From an uncultured Eggerthellaceae bacterium (GTDB lineage Bacteria > Actinomycetota > Coriobacteriia > Coriobacteriales > Eggerthellaceae), in assembly GCA_910588095.1 (NCBI GenBank), contig CAJUQH010000001.1, positions 1 to 64,000 of the forward strand: a DNA stretch of 64,000 nt, written 5' to 3'. A program made the position numbers and the translations under genes. Positions 1 through 8,556 of the stretch are shown in pieces. How positions within the stretch are numbered: the first letter of the stretch is position 1; each line of letters opens with the position of its first letter. Under the pieces are notes generated by a model. It was not told the DNA's origin, made no database searches, and saw only the letters and a list, made by a program, of their open reading frames with translations.

Positions 1-8
1 CATCCGTT

Positions 9-149
9 TCAACGGGAATAATGAAAAACTGTCCGAATATTTGTTGACATTTGCACTTGAACTGGAATCAATCCGAAGGCCAGCACCGTGGCCAGAACTG
101 CGGATGCTGCGGCCCTCGCATAGCCGCGCACACCATTCCCGATATGCAT
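9..149 (-). pseudogene. Broken 5' end (leader and signal peptide) of an InlB-like surface protein gene
   Basis: Reading leftwards from an ATG at 149, preceded by GGGAAG, gives a 46-residue peptide that starts MHIGNGVRGYARAAASAVLA and continues through a hydrophobic core ending AFGLIP. This closely resembles the signal peptide encoded at 12839 (MRIGNALRHVAAS...AFGLLP). The untranslated leaders also match in part, including the purine-rich ribosome site followed by AAAATG. After the hydrophobic core, around position 55-65, the resemblance stops and the frame ends at a TGA at 9-11 without reaching an InlB or leucine-rich body. I read it as a leader separated from its gene by deletion or recombination. 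It could still be a short secreted peptide. The break is inferred from similarity within this window only. Confidence 0.5.
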
Positions 150-400
150 TTTGCTTCCCTTTCCCGGTCGGTAAGCAATGTATTCGCTTGTTTACGCTGC
201 CTTGCCCGGCCAGCTGGGCCCCTCGCATAGGCCCGTGCGCTGCGGCATCGGCTTGGGTGCCAGCGATTGATGCGGTGGTGCTTTCCCGGGGCCTCGCAAA
301 CCCCGCTGCGGGAAAGCGTCGCTCGAACCTAGGCGCCCCTTATGGGCGCATACGATAGCACGCGGTTTTCGGTTTGGCAAACAGCCATAAGGAAAAACTA

Positions 401-469
401 TTCGAAAAAGTTAAAATGAAACCTCCGAAAAAGTTAAAATGAAACCTCCGAAAAAGTTAAAATGAAACG
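401..469 (+). repeat. Three tandem 23-bp repeats directly upstream of the DUF4143 ATPase gene
   Basis: Three head-to-tail copies of a 23-base unit lie at 401-423, 424-446 and 447-469, with shared core CGAAAAAGTTAAAATGAAAC. Each copy holds an ATG (416, 439, 462). The frame opened by one ATG ends at a TGA that overlaps the next ATG as ATGA, which would encode MKPPKKLK. The last ATG is in frame with the ATPase gene. Two CCTCC blocks (422-426 and 445-449) are complementary to the GGAGG of the gene's ribosome site at 474-478. The array is very AT-rich against a GC-rich background. Confidence 0.85.
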
Positions 470-482
470 CTCAGGAGGGACC

Positions 483-1787
483 ATGGACACCCTAACCATC
501 AAGGATTACATCCCTCGCATAGCCGACACTGAAATAAGGGAGCATCTACAGGTCTTTGGCGCTGTAGTCATAGAGGGGCCAAAATGGTGCGGAAAGACCA
601 CTACCGCTAAGAATCATGCGGTTTCCGAGGTAAGCATGGCGAACCCAGAAAATGATTTCCAAGCACGGCGCTTGGCAGACCTGGACCCATCGCTAGCCTT
701 AGAAGGCGCGCTTCCTAGGCTCGTAGACGAATGGCAAGATGTTCCCAAGCTCTGGGATGCCGTTCGTTTCGAATGCGATCGACTTGCGCAGCCTGGTCGA
801 TTCATCCTTACTGGGTCATCTTCTCCGAAAAGGAAAGAGGCCTGGGGCGCCGACCAGCCGCGCCATAGCGGAGCGGGCCGCATGGTGCGCATTCCTATGG
901 GCACCATGACTCAGCTCGAGCTCAGTCAATCATCTGGGGAAGTGTCGATTGCCTCCCTCTTCGACAATATGGCTGCAACTGCTGCCTCGTCACTCACTCT
1001 TGAGCGTATAGCGGAGTTGGTAGTAAGCGGAGGTTGGCCCCAAGCCCGTGGAAAGAGCGCCCAGTCCGCAGCTCTTATCGCAAAGGGCTACCTGCAAGCA
1101 GTCATCAATGAGGATATCCACGAAGTTGACGGCATAGAGCGCGACAGAAGCAAAGTACGGCGCCTTATAAGATCGCTCGCCCGCAACGAATCTACATTGG
1201 CAGGGAATAAGACTCTTTTACGAGATGCGCGCGGCGCCGGCACCGATGAAGAGACGCTCACCGCTCCCACCATGACAGAGTACATGGACGCTTTGCGTAG
1301 GCTTTATTTCGTGCAGGAAATCCCTGCGTGGTCACCTAATGTGAGATCGTCGACACGCATACGATCCGCGCCAAAACGACATCTGGCAGACCCATCGCTT
1401 GCAGCCGCCGCATTAGGTCTTTCTGCAAAGGGCCTGATGAAAGACCCCAAGACCCTTGGCTTCCTTTTCGAATCGCTAGTGGCCCATGACCTCATAGCGT
1501 ACGCAAGCGCAAGCAGAGCCAATGTCTTCCACTATCACGACGACCGCGACTTAGAAGCCGACCTTATCATCGAGTCAGGCGACGGTTCGTGGATTCCGGT
1601 AGAAGTGAAGCTGGGCGCCTCCCAAGAAGACGAAGGGGCGGCGAATCTTCTTGCATTGAAAGACAAGATGGCACGCGCTGGCTACCCCCCGCCTTCCGCC
1701 ATGCTCGTGGTGGTGGGCGTTGGCGGCATCAGCCATCGCCGCTCTGATGGAGTCACGGTCGCCACTCTTGACACCTTGGGAATATAA
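483..1787 (+). CDS. AAA family ATPase with DUF4143 C-terminal domain
   Basis: This 434-residue protein has a P-loop (GPKWCGKTT) near residues 32-40, a Walker B-like VDEWQ near residue 81, and an LTGSSSP sensor-like motif, the layout of the prokaryotic AAA ATPases annotated as DUF4143. The C-terminal third carries a PD-(D/E)XK-like signature (EADLIIES, then PVEVKL), typical of this family. I start it at ATG 483 because AGGAGG at 473-478 sits four bases upstream; an in-frame ATG at 462 has no ribosome site. Family members are common, often solitary and of unknown function. Tandem repeats lie immediately upstream and may control translation. It is not in an obvious operon; the next gene runs convergently. 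Confidence 0.85.
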   Translation: MDTLTIKDYIPRIADTEIREHLQVFGAVVIEGPKWCGKTTTAKNHAVSEVSMANPENDFQARRLADLDPSLALEGALPRLVDEWQDVPKLWDAVRFECDRLAQPGRFILTGSSSPKRKEAWGADQPRHSGAGRMVRIPMGTMTQLELSQSSGEVSIASLFDNMAATAASSLTLERIAELVVSGGWPQARGKSAQSAALIAKGYLQAVINEDIHEVDGIERDRSKVRRLIRSLARNESTLAGNKTLLRDARGAGTDEETLTAPTMTEYMDALRRLYFVQEIPAWSPNVRSSTRIRSAPKRHLADPSLAAAALGLSAKGLMKDPKTLGFLFESLVAHDLIAYASASRANVFHYHDDRDLEADLIIESGDGSWIPVEVKLGASQEDEGAANLLALKDKMARAGYPPPSAMLVVVGVGGISHRRSDGVTVATLDTLGI

Positions 1788-1853
1788 GCGAGCAGAACAC
1801 CGCAATGGCAGCGCGCATGACTGCGGGTACGCGCCGATGATCGGCGATGCGGT

Positions 1854-2786
1854 CTACCCAAAATGGAAGTAGCGGCGCAGGCCCTTCCGACGATGGTGCT
1901 CATGGCGCTGCTTGGCCGTGCGCGCAGGCTCTGGCGCTACCACGGGCTCGTCGGGCGCGCTCGCGTCGGGTTCGAACGATTCGACGAAGAACGATGCGTG
2001 CACGTAAGGCGCGATGGCGCGCAGGGCCAGGTCGGTAGCGGCGCTGGTATTGCGGCTATCTGCCACAGTGAACGAGAGCGAGCCCTGGAAGCTGCGCTCG
2101 CCCACACCGCTGAATGCCACCTTCGCTGCCTTCTTCATGGCTATGCCGCCCTTGAGGAACGCCTTGTCAGCCGCATTCTCTATGTCGGCAGCCACGGTGT
2201 CGAGGCCACCCTGCTCGGGCACGGTGGTCACGAACAAGGGCAGGCTCACGTAAGTGACCGGCCGCAGCTTGATGAGCGCTTGATTGTTGATGACCGAGTT
2301 GGGAATGACGATGGTCTGCCCGGCACCGTTGACGATGGACGTATGGCGCCAGGTGACGTCGCGCACCACGCCGCTGCTGGTGCCCACCGATATGTGGTCG
2401 CCCGGCTTCACCAAGCCGGCGATGCTCACCTGCAGGCCGCCTATGAGGTTGGACAGCGTGTCCTGGAAGCCCAGCGATATGGCGATGCCGCCGATGCCCA
2501 GCGCCGTGAACAGCGCGCCCACGTTGATGCTGAAGCAGCTGCTGAGCACGATGCTGACGCCGATGAGCCACACGGCCACGCGGGCGACGTTGACGAAGAT
2601 GGTGGATTGCGGCAGCTTTATCTTGCCCTTGCCCATGATGCTGCGGATGAACCGCGTGACCAGGAACGAGACAAGCGCCGTCGCTGTCAGGATGATGACG
2701 CAGGTGATGATGGTGCCCAGCCAGTCGATATGGGTAAGCCGGTCGAAGAACTTGCGCAGCTCGTTGGCGATGGCATCGGGGTTCAC
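1854..2786 (-). CDS. mscS: Small-conductance mechanosensitive channel, MscS family
   Basis: The protein (310 residues from GTG 2786) has an N-terminal amphipathic stretch, about three hydrophobic helices in the first 120 residues and the MscS pore-lining and beta-domain pattern: GIGGIAISLGFQDTLSN for the pore helix, then GDHI and TIVIPNSVINNQALI for the soluble domain. It would open under membrane tension to release solutes during hypo-osmotic shock. An upstream GTG at 2795 is possible, but AAGGAGG at 2795-2801 overlaps it and is ideally spaced (8 bases) for 2786. The C-terminus is basic and histidine-rich (RHEHHRRKG). The gene follows nrdG in the same direction after 48 bases, so it may be read from the same transcript, although its job is unrelated. 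Confidence 0.92.
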   Translation of the reverse strand: MNPDAIANELRKFFDRLTHIDWLGTIITCVIILTATALVSFLVTRFIRSIMGKGKIKLPQSTIFVNVARVAVWLIGVSIVLSSCFSINVGALFTALGIGGIAISLGFQDTLSNLIGGLQVSIAGLVKPGDHISVGTSSGVVRDVTWRHTSIVNGAGQTIVIPNSVINNQALIKLRPVTYVSLPLFVTTVPEQGGLDTVAADIENAADKAFLKGGIAMKKAAKVAFSGVGERSFQGSLSFTVADSRNTSAATDLALRAIAPYVHASFFVESFEPDASAPDEPVVAPEPARTAKQRHEHHRRKGLRRYFHFG

Positions 2787-2834
2787 CGTGCGCACCTCCT
2801 TCTACGGCTCAACGGCGGGCCTTCCCTCGCAAGC

Positions 2835-3386
2835 CTACCATGAAGGCGGCTTCTCGGGCACGTAAGACTCATTCGACCACAAAACTACGCGACCTTCGGC
2901 CTGGCTGCGGGGAACGTCTATCAACCGTTGATTGTCCGAGCCGCGCCACTTCAGCGTATAGGACTTCCGGCCTTCGACGAAGGGGCCATCTACCAGCACG
3001 TCGATGATGGCCAGAAGCTCCGCCACGGCTGGCTCGGCCTCGGCGCGGGCCAGCAGCTGCTCGTAAAGGTAGCCGCTGTAGGCCCACAGGTTGTAGCCAT
3101 CGGCCTTGAGCGCACGGGCCAGCGCGGCGCAGGCTGCGGGCTGCTCGAAGGGCTCGCCGCCCGAAAGCGTCACGCCGGTTATGAGCTTGTTCGCGCGAAT
3201 GTCGGCCAGCACGTCGCTTATGGCAGTAGGGGTGCCGCCGACCACGGGCTGGCTTTCGGGGTTGTGGCAGCCAGGGCAATGGTGGGTGCATCCTTGAACG
3301 AACACGGCATAGCGCAACCCCGGCCCATCTACGATGGAGTCCGGGGCTGTGCCGTACAGGTTGAGGGTATCTAAAGCGTTCGTCAA
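2835..3386 (-). CDS. nrdG: Anaerobic ribonucleoside-triphosphate reductase activating protein (radical SAM)
   Basis: NrdG is the [4Fe-4S] radical SAM activase that abstracts hydrogen from a glycine of NrdD to form its catalytic radical under anoxia. The cluster motif C-x3-C-x2-C is visible as CTHHCPGC near residues 33-40, followed by GVTLSGGEPFEQ, the SAM-binding GGE motif. Length (183 residues) is a little above the family norm. The start is a TTG at 3386-3384, one base after the nrdD stop, so translation is probably coupled to nrdD; the N-terminal sequence SIVDGPGLRYAVFVQGC fits the family start. It is co-transcribed with nrdD under the NrdR-type operators upstream of that gene. Confidence 0.95.
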   Translation of the reverse strand: MTNALDTLNLYGTAPDSIVDGPGLRYAVFVQGCTHHCPGCHNPESQPVVGGTPTAISDVLADIRANKLITGVTLSGGEPFEQPAACAALARALKADGYNLWAYSGYLYEQLLARAEAEPAVAELLAIIDVLVDGPFVEGRKSYTLKWRGSDNQRLIDVPRSQAEGRVVLWSNESYVPEKPPSW

Positions 3387-3387
3387 T

Positions 3388-5706
3388 CTAAACCTGATGC
3401 TTCACGCGCTCAGACTCTTCGGCACGCTTAGCATCGTTGAAGCGGTCAAGGGTGCCCACCAGGTAGCCGGTGATGCGGCGGATGCGCTCGAATCCCACGC
3501 CGTCATGCTCGCTGCGGCCGCACTTGGGGCACACGTCCTCGATGATGCCGTTGTAGCCGCACACCGGGTCGCGGTCGACCGGATGGTTCACCGAGCCGTA
3601 GCCCATGCCGCAATCCTTCATGTAGCGGATGACCGACTCGAACGCCTCCAGGTTGTCGGTAGGATCGCCGTCCAGCTCGATGTAGCTGATGTGGCCGCCG
3701 TTGGTGAGCGCGTGGTACGGGGCCTCGGTCGCCACCTTGTCGAAGGCGCTTATGCCGTAGTATACCGGCACATGGAAGCCGTTGGTGTAGTAGTCACGGT
3801 CGGTCACGCCAGGGATGCTGCCATAGCGTTCGCGGTCGAGGCGCACGAAGCGACCCGACAGGCCCTCGGCCGGCGTGGCGATGAGCGTGTAGTTCATGCC
3901 GCGCTCCTTGGAGATGCGGTCGCAGTAGCTGCGCATGTGGCCCACGATCTCGAGGCCCAGGCGCTGCGCCTCGGCCGACTCGCCATGGTGCTTGCCGGTA
4001 AGCGCCACCAGGCATTCCGCCAGGCCGATGAAGCCAGTGGTCAGCGTGCCGTGCTTCAGCACCTCACGCTGGTCGTCGGTGGGAGAAAGGTTCTCGGAAT
4101 CTATCCACACGCCCTGGCCCATGAGGAACGGCGCGTTGTACACCTTCTTGCGCGCCTGGATCTCGAAGCGCTCGTCCAGCTGGCCAGTGACCAGCTGCAG
4201 CTTGGAGTCGAGCAGGTCGAAGAACAGGTCGAGGTCGCCCTTGGAGCGAATGGCCAGGCGAGGCAGGTTGATGGACGTGAAGCTGAGGTTGCCACGGCCG
4301 GGCGTAACCTCGCGCTCGGGGTCGAACACGTTGCCCATCACGCGGGTGCGGCAGCCCATGTAGGCGATCTCGGTCTCGGGCGTGCCCTTGTAGTACTGGG
4401 CGTTGAACGGCGCGTCCAGGAAGCTGAAGTTGGGGAACAGCCGCTTGGCCGAGCAGTGCATGGCCAGCTTGAACAGGTCGTAGTTCGGGTCCTCGGGGTT
4501 GTAGTTCACGCCTTCCTTCACGCGGAAGATCTGCACGGGGAAGATGGGCGTCTCGCCGCCGCCGAGGCCTTCCTCGGTGGCCAGCAGCATGTTCTTGATG
4601 ACCATGCGGCCCTCGGGACTGGTGTCCATGCCATAGTTCACCGAGCTGAACGGCGTCTGGGCGCCCGCGCGAGAATGCATGGTGTTCAAGTTGTGCACCA
4701 GGGCCTCCATGGCCTGGAAGGTCGAGCGGTCGGCATCGCGCGCGGCGTTCTTGGCAGCGTAGGCAACGGCCGTCTCGGCGATGGCAGCCTCGATGCCCGC
4801 CTCGGTCAGCTCGGCCAGCACTGCAGCGCGGAAGCCCTCGTCCATCTCGAGCGAGGCCACCGTGCCGGTAGCTTCCTCGACGCGGGCCAGCAGCTCCTCG
4901 ACGAACGGGTGCTCGTCGGCCACTTCCGTGAGCAGGTCCACGGCCTCGGCCAGGTGCTTCTTGAACAGGCGACGATAGGTCTTGCGCACGCCCACGGCCA
5001 GGCCGTAGTCGAAGTCGCACACGCTCTGGCCACCATGCTGGTCGTTCTGGTTCGACTGGATGGCGATGCAGGCCAGCGCCGTGTAGCTGGCGATGTCGTT
5101 GGGCTCGCGCAGCACGCCGTGGCCGGTGGAGAAGCCGCCCTTGAACAGCTTGCGCAGCTCGATCTGACAGCAGGTGGTGGTCAGGGTGTAGAAGTCCATG
5201 TCGTGGATGTGGATGTCGCCCTCGCGGTGGGCCTTGGCGAAACGCGGGTCGATGACGCACATCTCGTAGAACTGCTTGGCCGACTCAGAGCCGTACTTCA
5301 GCATGGTGCCCATGGCGGTGTCGGCGTCGATGTTGGCGTTCTCGCGCTTCATGTCGGAATCGGCCGCCTTGGAGAAGGTGATGTCCTTCAGCGTCTGGAT
5401 CAGGCGGCTGTTGACGTCGCGCACGCGGTTGCGCTCGGCGCGGTAGAGGATGTATGCCTTGGCCGTCTGGACGAAGCCCTGCTCGATGAGGGTCTCCTCC
5501 ACCAGGTCCTGCACGCCCTCGACCGTGGGGGTGCCCTCTATGGCGCCTTCCTCGATCTTCTGGGCCACCTGCGCGGCTATCTGGTCGGCCGTAGAGCGGT
5601 CCTGCATGGCGGCGCACGCGGTGAACGCCTTCTCGACCGCCTCGGCTATCTTCTCGACGTGGAATTCGGCTGTACGTCCATCTCGTTTAATGATCGTTTC
5701 TACCAT
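3388..5706 (-). CDS. nrdD: Anaerobic ribonucleoside-triphosphate reductase (class III)
   Basis: NrdD (772 residues from ATG 5706) reduces ribonucleoside triphosphates to deoxyribonucleotides without oxygen using a glycyl radical. The N-terminus (IIKRDGR, then EKIAEAVEKAF) is an ATP-cone allosteric domain. Near the C-terminus are a zinc site (CGYNG, then CPKCG) and the glycyl radical motif RRITGYLVG. An in-frame ATG exists at 5751, but the conserved ATP-cone begins right after Met 5706, and an AAGG element lies about ten bases upstream of it. The gene heads an operon with nrdG one base downstream. Two NrdR-like boxes and a DnaA box lie 130-210 bases upstream. Confidence 0.97.
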   Translation of the reverse strand: MVETIIKRDGRTAEFHVEKIAEAVEKAFTACAAMQDRSTADQIAAQVAQKIEEGAIEGTPTVEGVQDLVEETLIEQGFVQTAKAYILYRAERNRVRDVNSRLIQTLKDITFSKAADSDMKRENANIDADTAMGTMLKYGSESAKQFYEMCVIDPRFAKAHREGDIHIHDMDFYTLTTTCCQIELRKLFKGGFSTGHGVLREPNDIASYTALACIAIQSNQNDQHGGQSVCDFDYGLAVGVRKTYRRLFKKHLAEAVDLLTEVADEHPFVEELLARVEEATGTVASLEMDEGFRAAVLAELTEAGIEAAIAETAVAYAAKNAARDADRSTFQAMEALVHNLNTMHSRAGAQTPFSSVNYGMDTSPEGRMVIKNMLLATEEGLGGGETPIFPVQIFRVKEGVNYNPEDPNYDLFKLAMHCSAKRLFPNFSFLDAPFNAQYYKGTPETEIAYMGCRTRVMGNVFDPEREVTPGRGNLSFTSINLPRLAIRSKGDLDLFFDLLDSKLQLVTGQLDERFEIQARKKVYNAPFLMGQGVWIDSENLSPTDDQREVLKHGTLTTGFIGLAECLVALTGKHHGESAEAQRLGLEIVGHMRSYCDRISKERGMNYTLIATPAEGLSGRFVRLDRERYGSIPGVTDRDYYTNGFHVPVYYGISAFDKVATEAPYHALTNGGHISYIELDGDPTDNLEAFESVIRYMKDCGMGYGSVNHPVDRDPVCGYNGIIEDVCPKCGRSEHDGVGFERIRRITGYLVGTLDRFNDAKRAEESERVKHQV

Positions 5707-5840
5707 GATGTAAGTACCTTTTCTCTTTCTCCTCTTATGCGGCCCATCCACCAGACCGCCGCTTCGCTAACGTTCCACATCGCGCGCGCTCGGGGCCGAT
5801 TAGGGGCGCTACCTGTGGGCCGTTGGGTTCCTTCCACTGG

Positions 5841-5849
5841 TTATCCACA
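5841..5849 (+). promoter_or_regulatory. Single perfect DnaA box upstream of nrdDG
   Basis: TTATCCACA matches the strong DnaA-box consensus. It lies between the NrdR boxes and the nrdD start, about 135 bases upstream of the start codon. DnaA control of ribonucleotide reductase genes is known in other bacteria; here a regulatory role is inferred from position only, and a single 9-mer can occur by chance. Confidence 0.4.
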
Positions 5850-5867
5850 GGGTTTGCGCCGAGTTAT

Positions 5868-5915
5868 ACACTATATGTTGTGTCTGCCCCCGCGCGACGT
5901 GCATACATATAGTAG
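5868..5915 (-). promoter_or_regulatory. Pair of NrdR boxes controlling nrdDG
   Basis: The first box at 5868-5883 (ACACTATATGTTGTGT) is very close to the NrdR consensus acaCwAtATaTwgTgt. The second, weaker one at 5900-5915 keeps the core ATATAGT. Their starts are 32 bases apart, the spacing of about three helical turns seen at known NrdR operators. A -10-like TATAAC read leftwards (5868-5863) abuts the first box, so NrdR binding would block polymerase. NrdR represses ribonucleotide reductase operons when dATP is high; the nrdR gene itself is not in this window. Confidence 0.8.
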
Positions 5916-6184
5916 GTGTCGGCCCTTCCGAAAGCAAGGGGAAACCTGATATTCGGTGAGAAAAACTGAGAATGGCTGCCTTCCCGTTACCTTCGACGGG
6001 GAAGGGCTGGCGGGGCAGTTGCGAGGGGCTGGCCGCGCACAGGCGGAGCGTCGGCGAAGCGCGGAAGGCGGGCACGTGGATGCCCATTGCGAGGTTGCGG
6101 GACCCGAGCCCGCATGCCCGCCGCTGCGCCTTTCGCTAAACTAGAGGGAGCCGCCAGCCCCTATCCAGAAAGGCACACACCCCC
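5916..6184. other. Intergenic region between the nrdDG operators and the next gene
   Basis: About 270 bases between divergent transcription units. It contains a GC-rich imperfect hairpin (CCTTCCCGT at 5979-5987 against ACGGGGAAGG at 5996-6005, one bulged G), but no T-run in either direction. A weak ribosome-site-like AGAAAGG lies at 6168-6174, before the following gene. I see no small gene here. Confidence 0.4.
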
Positions 6185-7978
6185 GTGGACCCAGCCCGAA
6201 GCGCAACGCCCCCGGCACTCCGGCCGAAGCCGCGGCCGCAAGCGGCAGCCTGCGCTGGCAGCGCCTTCCCCTACACGAGGCGGGACGCGGCAGGCCTCGC
6301 TGCGCTGTCGCTGGCAGTGGGGCTTTCCGGAGCGCTGGGCGCGTCATATGTGCTGGGCCAGGGCGCACCGCTGTTCGACGGCTGGGGCACCGCGGCGGTG
6401 GCCTTGGCGGGAGCGGTGCTGTTCGCCTTGGCAGCGTTGCTGGTCGACCGCGCCTACGAGCGCGTGCTGGAACGACCGGCGCGCACGCTGGGCTGGGAAC
6501 GCCGGCAGTGGCTGATGGCGCTGGGCGTCATGGGCGCGTGCTGGCTGCCGTGGCTGGTGGCCAACTTCCCCGGCGGCGCCTACTGGGACACCTACTACCA
6601 GATATGGCAGACCTTCCCCGGAAGCCACCCGATCGCGCTCATCCCCTTTGGCGACCATGCCGACGCCACCCGCATCGATGCGTACTTCTGCGACCACCAC
6701 CCGCTGCTCGACACGTTGATATACGGCGGGTTCGCCCAGGCGTCTCAGGCGCTCACGGGCGAATGGCAGCTGGGCGTGTTCGCGTTCGTGCTCGTGCAGG
6801 GGGCGGCCACGGCGGCGGCTCTCACCGGCGCATGTGCTTACCTGGCGCGCATCGGCGCCCCGCGCGGGGCGGTGCTGGCGGCCTTCGGGTTCTTCTGCGT
6901 GGCGCCCTTCGTCTCGACGTGGGCGCTCACCATGGTGAAGGATAGCCTGTTCAGCCTTGTGTACGTGCCCTACTTCATCATGCTGTGCGAGGTGGTGCGC
7001 ACCCGCGGCGCGGCGCTCGGCCGCGCTCGCATGGTGGCGGCCTTCGTGGCGCTGGGCGTGCTGCTATGCCTGACGAAGAAGACCGGTCTGTACGTGGTGG
7101 CGCCCACGGCGCTGCTGGGCCTGCTGCTGTACCGCCGCTGGTGGCGTCCGTTCGCGCTGCAGGCAGCCGCTTGCATGGCGACCATGGCGCTGGTGCTGCC
7201 GCTGGTGGTGTTCCCCCTGCTGAACGTGGCGCCCGGCGGCAAGCAGGAGACGCTGGGGCCCTTGTTCCAGCAGACAGCCGCCTATGCGGCTGCGTACCCC
7301 GACGACGTGACCGACGAGGAGCGCGCTACCATCAACGTGGTGTTGGAGCACGACGAGCTGGCCGAGCAGTACGTGTGGAGCTGCCACGACGACGTGAAGT
7401 ACAGCATCAAGCTGAGCGCGACCGACCAGAACATCCGCGACTATATATATGTATGGGCGGCCCAAGGGCTGCGCCACCCCGATGCGTACCTGGGGGCGCT
7501 CATGGGCGTGGCCGGCAGCTACCTAGCGCCAGTGCAGGCGCTCAACATACGCACCACCACCTGCGACACCGACATAGACGGCGTGCCCGTGCTGTACAAC
7601 CCGCCCGAGCTCGATTGGCTGAGGGAAGGCCTCGCCAACGCCTACAGCGCCTGGGCGTCGGTGCCAGGGCTCTGCCTGCCGCTCGAGGCGTGCCTGTATG
7701 TGTGGTGGCTGCCGCTGCTGGTAGCTTTCGCGGCGTGGCGAAGGCGCCTGCGCTGCGGGCTGTTGTTCGCGCCGGGTGCGCTGGTGCTGGCGTTCTGCCT
7801 GATAGGGCCTATCTTCGACGCGCGCTACTGCCTGCCGCTGCTATACACGGTGCCATTGCTGGCCGCCGCTCTGCCCGCCTTCGCCCGTTTGCGCCCGCCG
7901 CTGCCGCTGCGCGATAATGGGAGCAGCGAGGCGGCACCGGCCGCCCCGACCGCATACCAAGGGAAGGAACCGCGATGA
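6185..7978 (+). CDS. Polytopic membrane protein, DUF6020-like (GT-C glycosyltransferase-like)
   Basis: A 597-residue integral membrane protein with about eleven to twelve hydrophobic helices and a proline/alanine-rich cytoplasmic N-terminus. Between helices it shows GGAYWDTYYQIWQ and DHHPLLDTL, acidic and histidine-rich extracytoplasmic loops like those of DUF6020 and GT-C type lipid-linked sugar transferases, then TMVKDSLFSLVYVPYF. The start is a GTG at 6185. Its stop overlaps the purE start by four bases (ATGA), so the two are translationally coupled, although no functional link to purine synthesis is obvious. A role in cell-envelope glycosylation is inferred from fold resemblance only, and the substrate is unknown. 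Confidence 0.7.
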   Translation: MDPARSATPPALRPKPRPQAAACAGSAFPYTRRDAAGLAALSLAVGLSGALGASYVLGQGAPLFDGWGTAAVALAGAVLFALAALLVDRAYERVLERPARTLGWERRQWLMALGVMGACWLPWLVANFPGGAYWDTYYQIWQTFPGSHPIALIPFGDHADATRIDAYFCDHHPLLDTLIYGGFAQASQALTGEWQLGVFAFVLVQGAATAAALTGACAYLARIGAPRGAVLAAFGFFCVAPFVSTWALTMVKDSLFSLVYVPYFIMLCEVVRTRGAALGRARMVAAFVALGVLLCLTKKTGLYVVAPTALLGLLLYRRWWRPFALQAAACMATMALVLPLVVFPLLNVAPGGKQETLGPLFQQTAAYAAAYPDDVTDEERATINVVLEHDELAEQYVWSCHDDVKYSIKLSATDQNIRDYIYVWAAQGLRHPDAYLGALMGVAGSYLAPVQALNIRTTTCDTDIDGVPVLYNPPELDWLREGLANAYSAWASVPGLCLPLEACLYVWWLPLLVAFAAWRRRLRCGLLFAPGALVLAFCLIGPIFDARYCLPLLYTVPLLAAALPAFARLRPPLPLRDNGSSEAAPAAPTAYQGKEPR

Positions 7979-8442
7979 CCGCACAGAACGCCCCGCTGGT
8001 GGGCATCATCATGGGCTCGACGTCGGACATGGACGCCATGAAGCCCTGCATGGAGCAGCTCGACGCCTTCGGCGTGCCCTACGAGGTGAAGGTGGCCAGC
8101 GCTCACCGCAAGCCGGCCGAAGTGCATGAGTGGTCACGCACGGCCGCCGACCGCGGCATGCAGGTCATCGTGGCTGCTGCGGGCAAGGCAGCGCATCTGG
8201 GCGGCGTAGTGGCGGCCTACACGCCGCTGCCGGTCATCGCGGTGCCCATGAAGACGTCTGATCTGGGCGGCTTGGATTCGCTGCTGTCCATGGTGCAGAT
8301 GCCCAGCGGCGTGCCCGTGGCCTGCGTGGCCATCAACGGCGCCAAGAACGCCGCCATCCTAGCCGTGCAGATGATGGGCACCGGCAACCCGACCATGCGC
8401 CAGAAGGTGGCCGACTTCAAGCAGGCCATGGCCGAAGCCTAG
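7975..8442 (+). CDS. purE: N5-carboxyaminoimidazole ribonucleotide mutase
   Basis: PurE moves the carboxyl group of N5-CAIR to C4 to make CAIR in de novo purine synthesis. The 155-residue protein has the class I signature: GIIMGSTSDMD at the N-terminus, VASAHRKP with the catalytic histidine near residue 44, AAAGKAAHLGG, and SLLSMVQMPSGVPVACVAI. The usual partner purK is not adjacent. The gene overlaps the upstream membrane protein gene by four bases and is followed by a strong intrinsic terminator. Confidence 0.97.
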   Translation: MTAQNAPLVGIIMGSTSDMDAMKPCMEQLDAFGVPYEVKVASAHRKPAEVHEWSRTAADRGMQVIVAAAGKAAHLGGVVAAYTPLPVIAVPMKTSDLGGLDSLLSMVQMPSGVPVACVAINGAKNAAILAVQMMGTGNPTMRQKVADFKQAMAEA

Positions 8443-8469
8443 CCGACAACGCGGACAACAGCCGAAGCG

Positions 8470-8502
8470 AAGGCCAGGGGGCACCCGCTCCCTGGCCTTT
8501 TC
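8470..8502 (+). terminator. Intrinsic terminator after purE
   Basis: A GC-rich stem (AAGGCCAGGG pairing with CCCTGGCCTT) with a short loop is followed by TTTT. It ends the membrane protein-purE operon. The convergent InlB-like gene stops 55 bases further on and may use the same hairpin from the other side. Confidence 0.9.
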
Positions 8503-8556
8503 CATGCGGCGAACACGACATGTGCTTGCTGCTTTATGCTGTTGCGAACGCCCCCG

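Noticed and set aside
401..469. CRISPR array
   Set aside because: The repeats are directly adjacent with no spacers and only three copies.
5841..5849. Replication origin
   Set aside because: There is only one DnaA box; the origin-type gene order and parS sites are at the other end of the window.
3334..5949. Very long open frame on the plus strand opposite nrdD and nrdG
   Set aside because: It mirrors nrdDG, which have clear catalytic motifs on the other strand; its product is low-complexity (His, Val, Ala, Gly), as expected for the reverse frame of a GC-rich gene.
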